NCBI GenBank assembly: GCA_023229525.1
Contig: JALNZC010000028.1
Span: 5,141 to 54,912 of the forward strand
DNA: 49,772 bases
Reading direction: 5' to 3'
From: Bacteroidales bacterium
GTDB lineage: Bacteria; Bacteroidota; Bacteroidia; Bacteroidales; FEN-979
Notes under the pieces: generated by a model
Database searches by the model: none
Told to the model about the DNA's origin: nothing
The model's input: only the letters and a program-made list of their open reading frames with translations
Position numbers and translations under genes: made by a program
Shown: piece by piece, positions 35,290-43,833 of the stretch
Layout: each line of letters begins with the position of its first letter
Position numbering within the stretch: the stretch's first letter is position 1

Positions 35290-35348
35290 TTTTTTATTAT
35301 TTCTAAGTTTATCCATTTTAAAATGCATCACTGTTAAAACTATTTTGT

Positions 35349-36419
35349 ATGAAAAAACACAATTTTAACGCTGGTCCCTCTATTTTACCGCGTATCGCCA
35401 TCGAAAACACAGCAAAGGCTGTTCTGGACCTTAATGGTATTGGATTATCCTTACTTGAGATTTCACACCGTTCCAAAGAATTTCAAGCTATCCTTGATGA
35501 AACAATGGAGTTATTCAAAAAACTTCTTAACATCCCCGCCGGGTATCAAGTCATTTTTCTTGGTGGTGGCGCAAGTATGCAATTCTGCATGGTCCCCTAT
35601 AATTTTTTAAACAATAAGGCGGCTTATGTAGAAACTGGGGTTTGGGCCGAAAAAGCGATAAAAGAAGCAAAATATTTTGGGGAAGTTAACATCATTGCAT
35701 CCTCAAAGGATAAAAACTTTACTTACATCCCCAAAGGATATACAATTCCTACAGATGTTGATTATCTGCATATTACAACCAATAATACAATTTACGGTTC
35801 AGAACTCCGCTTTGATATGAATTGTCCGGTGCCACTGGTTGCAGACATGTCATCAGATATCCTCAGCCGGCCCGTTGATGTTTCAAAATATTCCCTAATC
35901 TATGGGGGGGCACAGAAAAACCTGGGTCCCGCCGGGGTCACTTTTGTAATTATAAAAGAAGATATTGTAAAGAATGTCACCCGTAAAATTCCATCGATGC
36001 TCAATTATGCTACTCATCTGAAGGACCCCTCACTATACAATACCCCTCCTGTTTTTGCAATTTATGGCTGCCTTGAAACGCTGCGCTGGATCAATGGTCT
36101 TGGAGGAGTCAAAACCGTTGAGGCTATGAATATAAAGAAAGCAAACCTGCTTTATGACACTATTGATACTAGTAAGATGTTCGTTGGAACCGTTGAAAAA
36201 GATAGCCGTTCAATAATGAATATCTGTTTTGTGATGAATGAAAAATATAAAACAAAAGAGGATGCTTTCATGGAATTTGCCAAATCAAAGGGGATGCTCG
36301 GTATCAAGGGTCATCGTTCTGTTGGCGGGTTCCGGGCTTCGACATACAATGCCCTACCCATCGAAAGTGTTCAAGCATTGGTTGACACCATGAATGAATT
36401 TGAAAAGAATAACCTTTAA
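35349..36419 (+). CDS. serC: Phosphoserine aminotransferase
   Basis: PLP enzyme converting 3-phosphohydroxypyruvate to phosphoserine (and the pyridoxal-pathway analogue). 356 aa. Seen: NFNAGPSILP at the N terminus, LGGGASMQF, the PLP Lys190 in YGGAQKNLGPAG, and the C-terminal KGHRSVGGFRASTYNA. It is the first gene of serC-serA-four-helix gene-DUF1015 gene, all rightward, which is a conserved serine-synthesis arrangement in Bacteroidetes. Confidence 0.96.
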   Translation: MKKHNFNAGPSILPRIAIENTAKAVLDLNGIGLSLLEISHRSKEFQAILDETMELFKKLLNIPAGYQVIFLGGGASMQFCMVPYNFLNNKAAYVETGVWAEKAIKEAKYFGEVNIIASSKDKNFTYIPKGYTIPTDVDYLHITTNNTIYGSELRFDMNCPVPLVADMSSDILSRPVDVSKYSLIYGGAQKNLGPAGVTFVIIKEDIVKNVTRKIPSMLNYATHLKDPSLYNTPPVFAIYGCLETLRWINGLGGVKTVEAMNIKKANLLYDTIDTSKMFVGTVEKDSRSIMNICFVMNEKYKTKEDAFMEFAKSKGMLGIKGHRSVGGFRASTYNALPIESVQALVDTMNEFEKNNL

Positions 36420-36465
36420 TTTTTTTGAAGGTACAACCCAAGACTCTTCATATAATCCAACCACT

Positions 36466-37389
36466 ATGACAAAAGTATTAATAGCTACCGATAAACCTTT
36501 CGCCTCAGTGGCAGTAAAAGGGATCCGTAAAGTTGTTGAAGAAGCCGGATTTGAACTTGTCCTCCTTGAAAATTATGCCAGCCAGGAAGATTTCATTAAA
36601 GCCATCGCTGATGCTGACGCCGTAATTATACGCAGCGATAAAGCTACAAAAGAAGTAATCGATGCCGGTTCCAAATTAAAAATTATAGTGCGGGCAGGCG
36701 CCGGATATGATAATATTGATCTTATAGCTGCAACAGCCAAAGGCGTCGTTGCGATGAACACACCCGGACAAAACTCAAATGCTGTTGCTGAACTCGCAAT
36801 GGGAATGATGGTTTATTACGCCCGTAACTTTTTTAACGGGAAACCGGGAACTGAACTGAAGGGAAAGAAGTTAGGTATTCATGCTTACGGGTTTGTAGGG
36901 AAAAATGTTGCCCGGATCGCCAAAGGATTCGGTATGGACATTTATGCATTCGATCCGTTTATACCGAAGCATGAAATTGAAAAAGATGGAATCAAATGGG
37001 TAAGTACAGTTGAGGAACTCTATCGGACTTGTCATTTCGTTTCGCTCCATATTCCGGCAAACAGCCAAACCAAACAATCAATCAATTTCACTTTATTGTC
37101 CAGAATGCCTGCCCCGGCATGCCTGATAAATACAGCCAGAGCTGAAGTGATCAATGAACCTGATTTGCTCAAAATGTTTCAGGAACGCAAAGATTTTGCT
37201 TACCTGTCAGATGTAGAACCAACAAATAAAGCAGAGATAGAGCTCAATTTCAAACCCAAATTTTTCTGTACTCCTAAAAAAATGGGTGCACAGACTGAAG
37301 AGGCCAACATCAATGCTGGAATCGCTGCTGCAAAGCAAATTGTTAATTTCATCAAGCACGGAGATAAAACATTCCAGGTAAATAAATAA
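36466..37389 (+). CDS. serA: D-3-phosphoglycerate dehydrogenase, short Lys-type (type IIIK)
   Basis: NAD-dependent oxidation of 3-phosphoglycerate, the first step of serine synthesis. The ATG at 36466 gives MTKVLIATDKPF and 307 aa; the frame extends upstream into serC without a family-like start. Seen: RAGAGYDNID, the nucleotide motif AYGFVGKNVA (first Gly replaced by Ala), NTARAEVI with the substrate Arg, and CTPKKMGAQTEEAN. The position that holds the catalytic His in most D-2-hydroxyacid dehydrogenases is Lys (271-272). This matches the known type IIIK PGDH of Bacteroidetes and Entamoeba. The ACT regulatory domain is absent, so allosteric serine inhibition of the E. coli kind is not expected. 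Confidence 0.93.
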   Translation: MTKVLIATDKPFASVAVKGIRKVVEEAGFELVLLENYASQEDFIKAIADADAVIIRSDKATKEVIDAGSKLKIIVRAGAGYDNIDLIAATAKGVVAMNTPGQNSNAVAELAMGMMVYYARNFFNGKPGTELKGKKLGIHAYGFVGKNVARIAKGFGMDIYAFDPFIPKHEIEKDGIKWVSTVEELYRTCHFVSLHIPANSQTKQSINFTLLSRMPAPACLINTARAEVINEPDLLKMFQERKDFAYLSDVEPTNKAEIELNFKPKFFCTPKKMGAQTEEANINAGIAAAKQIVNFIKHGDKTFQVNK

Positions 37390-37444
37390 TTCCGGATCAT
37401 CGATATTTTCTCTTGAAATATGTTCACTTAATGACTGCTCAACC

Positions 37445-37870
37445 ATGGAAAACGAACACGAAAGACCAACTACCTTCTTCAGATTTGAAGATTTGAGAAT
37501 CTATCACAAAGCTCTTGATTACACCGATTGGGTGTACTTAATGGCCAAAAACACAACTAACGATCCTTTTATGAAATCGTTTTTTGACCACTTTTTGACA
37601 TCATCCAGTGGAATTGCCCTGAACATTGCCGAAGGTTCGTCGAGAAACAAAAGCCAGTTCGTTTACTATCTGAAAATGGCAAAAAGTTCAGTCAGGGAAT
37701 GTGTTGTTCTATCGACGATCGCAAAAAGCCGTTCGTTTATAACCGATTCTGCTTATGATGATTCGAAAAATCACCTGATGGAAATGACAAAAATGATCGG
37801 TGCACTCATTGGATCTTTGCAACGCAGTGTGAAACCAGGTGAACATGATGAAGAAGAGGAGGATGAATAA
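37445..37870 (+). CDS. Four-helix-bundle protein (23S rRNA-IVP/TIGR02436 family)
   Basis: 141 aa. Motifs FEDLRIYHKALDY, SSGIALNIAEGSSRNKSQFVY (in two pieces) and FVYYLKMAKSSVRE are diagnostic of the four-helix-bundle family first met as proteins encoded in 23S rRNA intervening sequences. The C terminus is very acidic (DEEEEDE). Biochemical function is unknown. It sits between serA and the DUF1015 gene, 55 bp after serA. In the usual cluster this slot is empty, so it looks like an insertion into the serine operon. Confidence 0.85.
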   Translation: MENEHERPTTFFRFEDLRIYHKALDYTDWVYLMAKNTTNDPFMKSFFDHFLTSSSGIALNIAEGSSRNKSQFVYYLKMAKSSVRECVVLSTIAKSRSFITDSAYDDSKNHLMEMTKMIGALIGSLQRSVKPGEHDEEEEDE

Positions 37871-37958
37871 TATTTTATCTCCCCTTTCATACCTCCTTTT
37901 CATGCTTACTTAATCCATGAATTTTTATTTAGTAATTGTTAAATGTTAATTGACTAAT

Positions 37959-39206
37959 ATGGCTATTTTAAAAGCGTTTAAAGGTTTGAGGCCACCGAAA
38001 GAAATTGCGAACAAACTGGCCTCAAGACCTTATGATGTTCTGAACTCCGAGGAAGCAAGGGAAGAAGCTAAAGGAAATCCCTACTCATTATTACACATCA
38101 TTAAACCGGAAATCGATTTACCTGTTAATACTGATGTACATGCTCAATTAGTTTATGACAAAGCCAGGGAAAATTTTGACTTGTTTAAAAGAAAAAAATG
38201 GTTAAAAGCCGATCAAAAGGATTTACTCTATATTTATGCACAGACCATGAAAGGTAAAACCCAATATGGAATTGTTGGCTGTGCCGGTGTTGAGGATTAT
38301 ATGAATGGAATAATTAAAAAACATGAACTTACCAGGAAAGATAAAGAGGAAGACCGGATGAAACATGTTCGCATAACCAATGCCAATATGGAACCGGTTT
38401 TTTTCACATATCCTGCAGTATCTGACATCGATAAAATCATTTTTGATTTTGTCAACATCCATGAACCCGAATATGATTTTTTTGCATCAGATGGCATCAG
38501 GCATCAATTTTGGATCATTGACGACGATACTATCATTCATAAGCTCATTGAACTTTTTGAGAAGATTCCTTTCACTTATGTTGCGGATGGTCACCATCGT
38601 ACTGCAGCTGCGGCGTTGGTTGGGAATGAAAAAAAGCTCAATAATCCACGGCATAACGGTAAAGAAGAATATAATTATTTCCTGGCCGTCCATTTTCCGG
38701 ACAATCAATTATCCATCATAGATTATAACCGTGTTGTAAAAGATCTAAATGGCTTATCAACCGTGGATTTTTTAAAGAAGCTGCAGACTGTTTTCGTAAT
38801 TGAAAATGTCGGACCAGAAAATTTTAGACCCGGAGGCCTGCATAATTTTGGATTATACATAGATGGAGACTGGTATTCCCTTTCAGCTAAACCCGGGACT
38901 TACGACGATAACGATCCCATTGGGGTTCTTGATGTGACCATCCTTTCCCATCTCGTCCTGGATGAAATCCTGGGTATAAAAGATCTCCGGACTTCCACCA
39001 GGGTCGATTTTATCGGAGGAATCCGGGGGTTGGATGAACTTAAGAAGCGAGTTGATAGTGGTGAGATGAAAGCAGCATTTGCTCTTCATCCTGTATCCAT
39101 GAAACAACTTATCGATATTGCCGATTCCGGGAATATTATGCCTCCGAAAACTACATGGTTCGAACCAAAATTACGTTCCGGATTAGTTGTTCATTCGCTT
39201 GATTAG
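37959..39206 (+). CDS. DUF1015 family protein
   Basis: 415 aa from the ATG at 37959 (MAILKAFKGLRPPKE); a TTG three codons upstream is less likely. Typical DUF1015 features: RPPKEIANKLASRPYDVLN near the N terminus, ADGHHRTAAA in the middle, and FALHPVSMKQLIDIAD with MPPKTTWFEPKLRSGL at the C terminus. The family accompanies serA and serC in many bacteria. A role in serine metabolism (a serine kinase-like activity has been described for relatives, from memory) is plausible, but I cannot prove it here. Confidence 0.9.
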   Translation: MAILKAFKGLRPPKEIANKLASRPYDVLNSEEAREEAKGNPYSLLHIIKPEIDLPVNTDVHAQLVYDKARENFDLFKRKKWLKADQKDLLYIYAQTMKGKTQYGIVGCAGVEDYMNGIIKKHELTRKDKEEDRMKHVRITNANMEPVFFTYPAVSDIDKIIFDFVNIHEPEYDFFASDGIRHQFWIIDDDTIIHKLIELFEKIPFTYVADGHHRTAAAALVGNEKKLNNPRHNGKEEYNYFLAVHFPDNQLSIIDYNRVVKDLNGLSTVDFLKKLQTVFVIENVGPENFRPGGLHNFGLYIDGDWYSLSAKPGTYDDNDPIGVLDVTILSHLVLDEILGIKDLRTSTRVDFIGGIRGLDELKKRVDSGEMKAAFALHPVSMKQLIDIADSGNIMPPKTTWFEPKLRSGLVVHSLD

Positions 39207-39277
39207 CTTTGGCGACTTTTTGATTTTAAAAAATAATCCCTTATTCTGCAGTCTGGGCTTTTTTCATGTGCTCCTGA

Positions 39278-41134
39278 TTATTTATCCATGTAATCCCGAA
39301 AAACAGTTTGTAGATAGGCTTTCCCCTCCTTCCTGATGGAATCAGATAACTTCGGATCGGTCCACCAATAGTAAAAATCAGGTCCCTTATCATAGGTAAA
39401 ATAACCGTTTGGACGAATCCAACCAACCCCATCTTCGGTGGAATAGTAAGCAAAATCGGGAGTATAAGGGTTCAAAAGGTTTTTACTGTAACGGAATTCC
39501 TTTGCCGGTATGTCTAACTGGGTCAATAAAGTCGAGGCTAAATCATGCTGGTTTCCCAATTTATGGATGATGGTTCCCCTATATTTTTCTTTGATTACAG
39601 AACCAAAAAACAATAAAGGAATTTTGTGGTATTCGCGGGATTCCGGATGCCAGTTACGGTAGGAATTATGACTGTGGTCAGCCACAATGATGAATAAAGT
39701 ACTGTCAAACCATGGTTGTTTTTGAGCTTTTGCAAAAAAATCACCAAGACAATGATCGGTATAATAAGCAGCATTAATATATTCATGTTCATTATCCCCC
39801 CATTTTAGTGGTTTTTGAAAAGGCTGATCCCATGGAGAATGGGTACTTAAGGTAAAAAGTGCAGTAACAAATGGTTGTTTTTTCTTACTCAGATCATTGA
39901 CCATATAATCGAGTGTGAATTGATCATGTATCCCCAATTTTCCCCGGGGCATGGTTTCCGGGAAATCATAAACCTCCATTATTTTATCAAAGCCGTTGAA
40001 AATAATGTATCCTTTAATATTGCCATAGATCAATTGCCCTCCAAAATAGTATGAAGAGTTGTATCCATTCAGTTCCAAATCCCTTATCAGACTTGGTAAT
40101 TTTACGAATTTATCAGGTTGGACGGTAATTGAACTGACAGGATGTGCCGGAAATCCACCAAATATAGAGGCCATTCCTTGTTCCGAACGCGAACCGGAAG
40201 CATAAATCTGATCAAACAGAATCCCCTGCTTTTGCAGTTTTTTAAATTCAGGGGTAATTCCCGGCTTACCACCAAGATCTTCTATTAAATCAGCCGACCA
40301 GCTTTCCAAAATAAGCAGAACAATGTTCGGCCGCCGTACATTTAATATTTGAATGGTTGAATCTTTCGGCGTCCGATAAATTCCTGACATAATCCGGTCA
40401 GCCGATTTTTGATCCATGAAAACATATGGGTCATGGTTGAAATTCTGCAAATTTTCGAAAATACTGATATAAAGATTAAAGGCATTATTGACGGCTGAAA
40501 TATTAAGGATGTTATGGTCGGAATAATAGGATTCACTCTGATTTATTGGTATCTGCTGAATTCCCCCCCGCATACCCAAAAATAAAAGACTTGGAGTAAG
40601 GATAACGAAGCATATTGAAAACCACAAATTTTTTCTGACATTCACCAGTTCCATATAAAATAATTTCAAATAGGCCATTATTCCAGTTAAGCTCATCAAT
40701 AGAAAAAGGAAAACCAGAAAGTAAAAGGTCCCAGTTTCAGCAGAATTGTATATTTCGCTGGGATGACTGAGATACTTTATTACTTTGTATGTCAGTTTTG
40801 TTTTCCATTCCGCATAAATACCCATTTCAGCTGCCACTGATAAGGAATATACAATGATCAAGAAACTGGTGTAAATATTATTTATCCAATTTATCCAACG
40901 TGGGCTCCAGATCGACTGTACTGCGAGGAGCAGATAAGGAATCAACATAAAATAACAAGCGGTTGCCAAATCGAGTTTGAAGGAGTAATAGAAGACATCT
41001 ATCACTTCTGTAAACTGAATTTTCTCAACCAGAATAATCTTCAGGTAATATAAGATAAACGCGAGCCGGACAAGGTTAAAAAAAAGGATCCAGAAAAGCA
41101 GCTGTTTGCCAAAAGCAATAATTATCTTTTTCAT
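39278..41134 (-). CDS. LtaS/MdoB-like sulfatase-fold membrane phosphotransferase
   Basis: 618 aa. About five membrane helices in residues 1-190, then an extracytoplasmic alkaline phosphatase/sulfatase domain. Metal and catalytic elements: Glu277 in LLILESWSAD, a nucleophile position in SGSRSEQGM where LtaS has Thr but this protein has Ser317, and the C-terminal metal motif VADHSHNSYR. Members transfer phosphoglycerol or phosphoethanolamine to envelope glycans or lipids, and the exact donor and acceptor here are unknown. Lipoteichoic acid itself is not expected in a Gram-negative organism. It has a consensus promoter and is divergent from the YggS-type gene. Confidence 0.9.
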   Translation of the reverse strand: MKKIIIAFGKQLLFWILFFNLVRLAFILYYLKIILVEKIQFTEVIDVFYYSFKLDLATACYFMLIPYLLLAVQSIWSPRWINWINNIYTSFLIIVYSLSVAAEMGIYAEWKTKLTYKVIKYLSHPSEIYNSAETGTFYFLVFLFLLMSLTGIMAYLKLFYMELVNVRKNLWFSICFVILTPSLLFLGMRGGIQQIPINQSESYYSDHNILNISAVNNAFNLYISIFENLQNFNHDPYVFMDQKSADRIMSGIYRTPKDSTIQILNVRRPNIVLLILESWSADLIEDLGGKPGITPEFKKLQKQGILFDQIYASGSRSEQGMASIFGGFPAHPVSSITVQPDKFVKLPSLIRDLELNGYNSSYYFGGQLIYGNIKGYIIFNGFDKIMEVYDFPETMPRGKLGIHDQFTLDYMVNDLSKKKQPFVTALFTLSTHSPWDQPFQKPLKWGDNEHEYINAAYYTDHCLGDFFAKAQKQPWFDSTLFIIVADHSHNSYRNWHPESREYHKIPLLFFGSVIKEKYRGTIIHKLGNQHDLASTLLTQLDIPAKEFRYSKNLLNPYTPDFAYYSTEDGVGWIRPNGYFTYDKGPDFYYWWTDPKLSDSIRKEGKAYLQTVFRDYMDK

Positions 41135-41147
41135 AAAAATTAAATTG

Positions 41148-41177
41148 CAAATGTACTGCTAACCATAATAACCTCAA
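41148..41177 (-). promoter_or_regulatory. Consensus promoter of the LtaS-like gene
   Basis: Minus strand TTTG (with TTG at 41175-41177), 19-bp spacer, TACATTTG (41148-41155). It matches the Bacteroidetes primary promoter exactly. It lies back to back with the -7 element of the YggS-type gene, whose TATTTTTG starts at 41183. Confidence 0.7.
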
Positions 41178-41182
41178 ATTCG

Positions 41183-41190
41183 TATTTTTG
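41183..41190 (+). promoter_or_regulatory. -7 element upstream of the YggS-type gene
   Basis: TATTTTTG matches TAnnTTTG, 20 bp before the ATG. Its upstream region is the divergent LtaS-like promoter, so the two RNA polymerase sites overlap. Confidence 0.45.
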
Positions 41191-41210
41191 TGCAGTATTG
41201 ATTACCTCCT

Positions 41211-41882
41211 ATGGACTTTGCAGAGAACCTGAATGAATTACAAAAAATGATACCTGCAGGTGTCAAGATCATCGCTGTATCAAAAACTCAACCGGTTTCA
41301 ACCATCATGCATGCTTATCAGGCTGGTCAACGGATTTTTGGAGAAAATAAAGCACAGGAACTTGCATCTAAATATCATCAACTTCCTCAGGATATAGAAT
41401 GGCATTTCATCGGTCATCTTCAAACCAACAAAGTAAAGTACATTACTCCATTTATCGCGATGGTACATAGCATTGACAGTTTTAATCTTCTCTACGAGAT
41501 AAATAAAGAAGCTGTCAAAGGCAACCGTACAATCGACTGTCTGTTGCAACTTCATATTGCTTCAGAAGAGACAAAGTATGGGTTTACCTTGGATGAAGTA
41601 ACAAATATGCTCAAATCGGGAACACACTTGCCTTTTGACAATATCCGGATTGCAGGGGTTATGGGGATGGGTAGTTTTACTGAAGATTTTACTTTGGTCA
41701 GAAGGGAGTTCAAGATGCTCTATCACTATTTCAACCTTCTCAAAACGACCTTTTTCGCTAATAATCCGGAATTCAAAGAAATTTCGATGGGAATGTCGGG
41801 AGATTTTCAAATTGCCGTGGAAGAGGGAAGCACTATGATCAGGATCGGTACGCTCTTATTCGGAGAAAGAAATAATCGCTGA
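41211..41882 (+). CDS. YggS/PLPBP family pyridoxal phosphate-binding protein
   Basis: 223 aa cytoplasmic PLP carrier involved in vitamin B6 and amino/keto acid homeostasis. Seen: PLP Lys26 in IAVSKTQP, FGENKAQE, WHFIGHLQTNKVKY, MGMGSFTED, and the C-terminal phosphate-binding EISMGMSGDFQIA, then IRIGTLLFGER. The stop codon is directly next to the stop codon of the convergent prmC. Confidence 0.94.
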   Translation: MDFAENLNELQKMIPAGVKIIAVSKTQPVSTIMHAYQAGQRIFGENKAQELASKYHQLPQDIEWHFIGHLQTNKVKYITPFIAMVHSIDSFNLLYEINKEAVKGNRTIDCLLQLHIASEETKYGFTLDEVTNMLKSGTHLPFDNIRIAGVMGMGSFTEDFTLVRREFKMLYHYFNLLKTTFFANNPEFKEISMGMSGDFQIAVEEGSTMIRIGTLLFGERNNR

Positions 41883-42800
41883 CTAAGGTTTATCGGCATA
41901 CCAGTAGGAAGTATCCCTTATCTCAGGTTTTGCCTGGGCCTTTACAAACCGGTCTTTGCCAAAGAAATCTTTGATCACTTCAACTTTTAAGAAATCATTC
42001 TTTTGTAAAAGGTCCTTTATAGGATGTCCATATAACTCATTGATTTCAAGATATAGGATACCCGGACGCTTAATATAGGCAGTTGCGAAGCGAGCAATGG
42101 CATGATAATATTTCAGCGGATCATCATCAGGAACGAATAGGGCTCCGGAAGGTTCAAAATCGATTACATTCCTGTGCATTTTTTCTTTATCACTTTCCCT
42201 GACATATGGCGGATTACTGACTATGATATCGAAAGTACCAAGTCCGGCACAACTATTGGGAGTCAGAATATCTGCCAAGATAAAATGAATGACAGTATCT
42301 GCAGATGCGGCATTTTCATTTGCGACTTTCAGTGCCTTCTGAGAATTATCAATTCCTCTGACCTGTGCAAACGGAAACTTCTTTTTCAAGTCAATGGCAA
42401 TACACCCGGAACCGGTTCCAATATCCAATATTGTAATATCGCGATATTGATTCTGTATGTTTTCCGAATGAATCAACCTGCAAAGTTCTTCCGTTTCGGG
42501 TCTCGGGACCAATACTTCCGGTGTAACTTTTAACATGATCCCATTAAACCAGGTTTTGCCTGTTATATATTGTATCGGAGCACCTTTCATTAGTCCAGAC
42601 AATGCCTTATTGAATCGTGCAAAAGTATATTCATCGATTTTTACATCATAAGATAGATGAACTACTGTTTTTGGCCATTGAAGATACTCTTCAAAAAGTA
42701 TATACAAAATTTGCATGATTTCATTTTGCGGGTATAGGTTTCCCAATTCATCCCTGAATACCTTGATAATATTTTTGACCAAATTCGACTCTGATTCCAT
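41883..42800 (-). CDS. prmC: Peptide chain release factor N5-glutamine methyltransferase
   Basis: Methylates the GGQ glutamine of RF1 and RF2 using SAM. 305 aa. The N-terminal helical domain is followed by the SAM domain: VPRPETEEL, ILDIGTGSGCIAI, and the catalytic NPPY motif at 196-199 in VSNPPYVRESD. Divergent from the IMPACT family gene. The prfA gene is not in the window. Confidence 0.95.
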   Translation of the reverse strand: MESESNLVKNIIKVFRDELGNLYPQNEIMQILYILFEEYLQWPKTVVHLSYDVKIDEYTFARFNKALSGLMKGAPIQYITGKTWFNGIMLKVTPEVLVPRPETEELCRLIHSENIQNQYRDITILDIGTGSGCIAIDLKKKFPFAQVRGIDNSQKALKVANENAASADTVIHFILADILTPNSCAGLGTFDIIVSNPPYVRESDKEKMHRNVIDFEPSGALFVPDDDPLKYYHAIARFATAYIKRPGILYLEINELYGHPIKDLLQKNDFLKVEVIKDFFGKDRFVKAQAKPEIRDTSYWYADKP

Positions 42801-42832
42801 TGGACGAAATTAAAAAAAAGTAACTTAGCGTT

Positions 42833-43456
42833 ATGGAAACTTCAGCAGATACCTTTCTTTCCATCTCAAAGGAATCACGGGGATTATACCGTGAAAAAGC
42901 GAGTAAATTCATTGCGGTTGCTATTCCTGTCACTACTGAAAGTGAAGTAAAAATGAATCTGGACCGCATCAGGAAAGAACATCATGGTGCAAATCATTAC
43001 TGCTATGCATACAGGATCGGTTATGATAAGAGGAATTACCGGATCAACGATGATGGTGAACCTTCAGGGTCTGCCGGAAAACCGATATTCGGCCAAATAC
43101 TTTCTTTCGATCTTTCCGATATCCTGATTGTTGTCGTCAGGTATTTTGGCGGGACAAAACTGGGCATTCCAGGTCTCATCAATGCTTACCGGACAGCTTC
43201 CAAAGATGCTTTGGGCCATGCGAATATTTCACCGAAAACAATAATGGTACTTTTTCAGATTGACTTCGATTACCTGGCCATGAATGTTATCATGCGGATC
43301 ATTAAGGAAAAGGATGGTCAGATGATGAAACAAACCTGTGAGGAACGTTGCAACATCGAATTTTTAGTAAGAAAAAGCCAAAAACAGGATGTCATAGACA
43401 GAATTATCAATTTGAATAATCCCTCGATCGCTATCCATGTTCATGAGCCAGGTTGA
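42833..43456 (+). CDS. YigZ/IMPACT family protein
   Basis: 207 aa. N-terminal IMPACT domain with SKFIAVAIPV, then HHGANHYCYAYRIG, the NDDGEPSGSAGKPI motif and VVRYFGGTKLGIPGLINAYR. The C terminus (about 140-207) is the smaller ferredoxin-like domain. E. coli YigZ has no firmly proven role; eukaryotic IMPACT binds GCN1. A weak promoter (TTG at 42800-42802, 18-bp spacer, TAACTTAG at 42821-42828) overlaps the divergent prmC start. Confidence 0.92.
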   Translation: METSADTFLSISKESRGLYREKASKFIAVAIPVTTESEVKMNLDRIRKEHHGANHYCYAYRIGYDKRNYRINDDGEPSGSAGKPIFGQILSFDLSDILIVVVRYFGGTKLGIPGLINAYRTASKDALGHANISPKTIMVLFQIDFDYLAMNVIMRIIKEKDGQMMKQTCEERCNIEFLVRKSQKQDVIDRIINLNNPSIAIHVHEPG

Positions 43457-43833
43457 GTTATCATCAATATTTAGTCTGTATTCAAATAACTTAGATGCTT
43501 TTTTATATAACTATTTGAATGACAATAATAAAGAAATTTAGAATCATTATAAACAACGTTCCAACCCAGGCTTTTTCACAAACCAATTTACTGATGCAAA
43601 GCAATATATCTTTATAATTTATGATTCTACAAATAAAAAAGGCCAATGTTTAACACTTTTTTTTTGATAAATCAAGTTCAAAATATTTTTTTTATAAACT
43701 TTTTTTGTGAAAATTTGTTAATTAAATCAAACTTTCCTTCATACATGGATTTTGGTTTGCGGACAAAATCCAACACATTGAAATATAATAAAATACGAAA
43801 CAAAAGCATAACTAATTCAAGGTCATTGAATTA
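43457..43833. other. AT-rich non-coding region upstream of dnaA: inverted repeats and DnaA-box-like sites
   Basis: The longest gene-free stretch in the window (377 bp). It has no ORF with support and no RNA gene. It holds poly-T runs, an inverted repeat ATTCAAATA/TATTTGAAT (43480-43488 and 43512-43520), a second one TGGATTTTG/CAAAATCCA (43746-43754 and 43764-43772), and DnaA-box-like 9-mers: TTTTTCACA at 43572-43580 fits TTWTNCACA, and TTATAAACA at 43547-43555 is one mismatch away. It may be a dnaA regulatory region or part of an origin. I cannot decide between these from the sequence. Confidence 0.4.
43746..43772. repeat. Perfect 9-bp inverted repeat 61 bp upstream of dnaA
   Basis: TGGATTTTG (43746-43754) and CAAAATCCA (43764-43772) with a 9-bp loop. 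It lies 61 bp before the dnaA ATG, in the expected 5' leader or promoter zone. No U tract follows it, so an operator or leader hairpin is more likely than a terminator. Confidence 0.6.

Noticed and set aside
36466..37389. Loss of catalytic His in SerA as a sign of a dead gene
   Set aside because: The Lys-Lys replacement is the known type IIIK signature, all other motifs are intact and the gene is in its normal operon.
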